From Gonatopus flavifemur (taxonomy: Eukaryota; Arthropoda; Insecta; Hymenoptera; Dryinidae), in assembly GCA_018340375.1 (NCBI GenBank), contig JAFFJZ010000020.1:2046001-2110000 (forward strand): DNA of 64,000 nt, given 5' to 3'. The position numbers and the translations under genes were made by a program. Position 1 is the stretch's first letter; every line of letters begins with the position of its first letter. The notes beneath the pieces were generated by a model. The model saw only the letters and a list, made by a program, of their open reading frames with translations, had not been told where the DNA came from and did no database searches. Positions 63,308 to 64,000 of this stretch are shown piece after piece.

Positions 63308-64000
63308 CAGGGTGGGGCATTTAAAGTGTCGCGGGCGTTTTTTCCAAAAATAAAATGAGATACGAGAAAATTTTTCGGACAAAAATTGTAGGGTATCGAG
63401 GGGGACATCCGATGGTGGCCTTGGCTTTGACCTCAAATCTCATCTTCAAGGGCATTCTGAGGTCAACTCTTGTTTTTTAAATAGCATCTCATATTTTTTA
63501 CTGCAGATTTGGATTCTAGGTCAAAAACCAAGAAACTTTTGTCTGAACCATTTTCCTGAAATCCGCAAAGATGGCGCTCTAATCGATATTGTTCCATACT
63601 GAATCTGACATTAGAATAACTCGAAAACGAAGGGTCTTGGAGGAGAATGTTTCGGACAAAAGTTGTCTGATTCCAAGGGGGACCCCTTGAACTGAAACGG
63701 AGGTGATGGGGTATAACAGACAAAACACAACACATTTCAATCGTCTACATCACTTGGATAATTTTAATGCAGTAGATGCTCAAAATGATGGCCTTCGACT
63801 TCAATACACATTTCAAAACGTTTTACAAAAGATTGCTGAACTCGTGCTAAAATATCTTCATTGATGCTCGCGCATGCATTGATGATTCGTTGACGCATAT
63901 TCTCAGGTGTAGTCGGTGCTTGTTGATAAACTGTATCTCTTATGTATCCCCATAAAAAAAAATCTGGAGAAGTAAGATCCGGAGAACGGGCAGGCCAATG
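63308..64000 (-). mobile_element. DD41D transposon family 1, second copy (cut by window end)
   Basis: Preceded by TA (63306-63307). The sequence from CAGGGTGGGGCATTTAAAG on is almost identical to 17577-18269, including the whole ~440-bp terminal inverted repeat. The rest lies beyond the window. Confidence 0.93.
63764..64000 (-). CDS. DD41D transposase family 1, C-terminal part, in frame
   Basis: The minus strand reads HWPARSPDLTSPDFFLWGYI, then RDTVYQQAPTTPENMRQRI and ends CIEVEGHHFEHLLH at a TAA (63764-63766). Here SPDLTSPDF is complete and in frame, whereas the copy at 18.2 kb has lost two bases at this point. It keeps the third catalytic Asp and may be part of an intact gene. Only ~78 codons are visible. 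Confidence 0.85.
   Translation of the reverse strand, partial: HWPARSPDLTSPDFFLWGYIRDTVYQQAPTTPENMRQRIINACASINEDILARVQQSFVKRFEMCIEVEGHHFEHLLH

Noticed and set aside
1..64000. CRISPR arrays, rRNA genes, bacterial operons
   Set aside because: The repeats found are adjacent tandem units, hairpins or TE ends, with no regular repeat-spacer pattern; no rRNA-like or bacterial gene text was seen.

Overview
The window looks like a transposon-dense stretch of an insect nuclear genome. The evidence is AT-rich DNA, no operons or compact genes, many (TA)n tracts, short GT-AG introns inside transposase genes, and TE families typical of arthropods (mariner, Transib, RTE, MULE, hAT MITEs). One LINE (27.8-37.3 kb) resembles those known from ants and other Hymenoptera, so a hymenopteran is my first guess, held weakly. 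I find no host protein-coding gene with confidence. The best candidates are one possible exon (24434-24660) and a GC/CpG-rich patch (22.74-23.58 kb).

Layout: 0-4.5 kb holds microsatellites, palindromic MITEs and two tandem arrays (about 141 and 214 bp units). 4.56-8.36 kb is a CCCTGG-ended element with a second one nested in it, a ~65-bp minisatellite, and a retroposed LINE tail with a 14-bp target duplication. 9.8-11.5 kb has a mariner remnant and a 5'-truncated RTE copy that was hit by a hAT-like MITE. 11.6-15.6 kb is a nearly complete but mutated jockey/CR1-type LINE on the minus strand. 16.3-24.2 kb is a composite of CCCTGG-type repeats enclosing a broken DD41D transposon (17.6-19.6) and a Harbinger-like element (20.0-22.7).

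27.8-37.3 kb is one LINE (minus strand) split by a hAT element (28.6-30.1) and by a 3.6-kb insertion (30.5-34.1) that itself contains an intact DD41D transposon (31.8-33.8). 37.5-40.0 kb is the 5' part of a related LINE. 40.2-44.1 kb is a 3.9-kb DNA transposon with 1,031-bp terminal inverted repeats and a decayed, intron-containing putative transposase of the DSCGGQNKN type. 44.4-50.0 kb is a complete Transib element (CACAGTG ends, CGCCC target duplication) with a RAG1-like transposase gene and inverted internal ~121-bp arrays.

50.8-51.2 kb is a 204-bp-arm palindrome. 52.3-54.6 kb is a second inverted pair of ~150-bp arrays that shares a 15-bp core with the Transib arrays. 55.1-58.5 kb is a full-length RTE retrotransposon with an intact 994-codon ORF. 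58.5-62.4 kb is mostly featureless. 62.5-63.2 kb is a MULE remnant, and 63.3-64.0 kb is another copy of the first DD41D family, cut by the window edge.

The genes do not form a pathway: they are selfish elements at different stages of decay, nested so that relative ages can be read. The points most worth following are the Transib with RSS-like ends and subterminal arrays, the core sequence it shares with the 52-54.6 kb element, the 1-kb-TIR transposon, and two distinct ~2.03-kb DD41D families with long TIRs.
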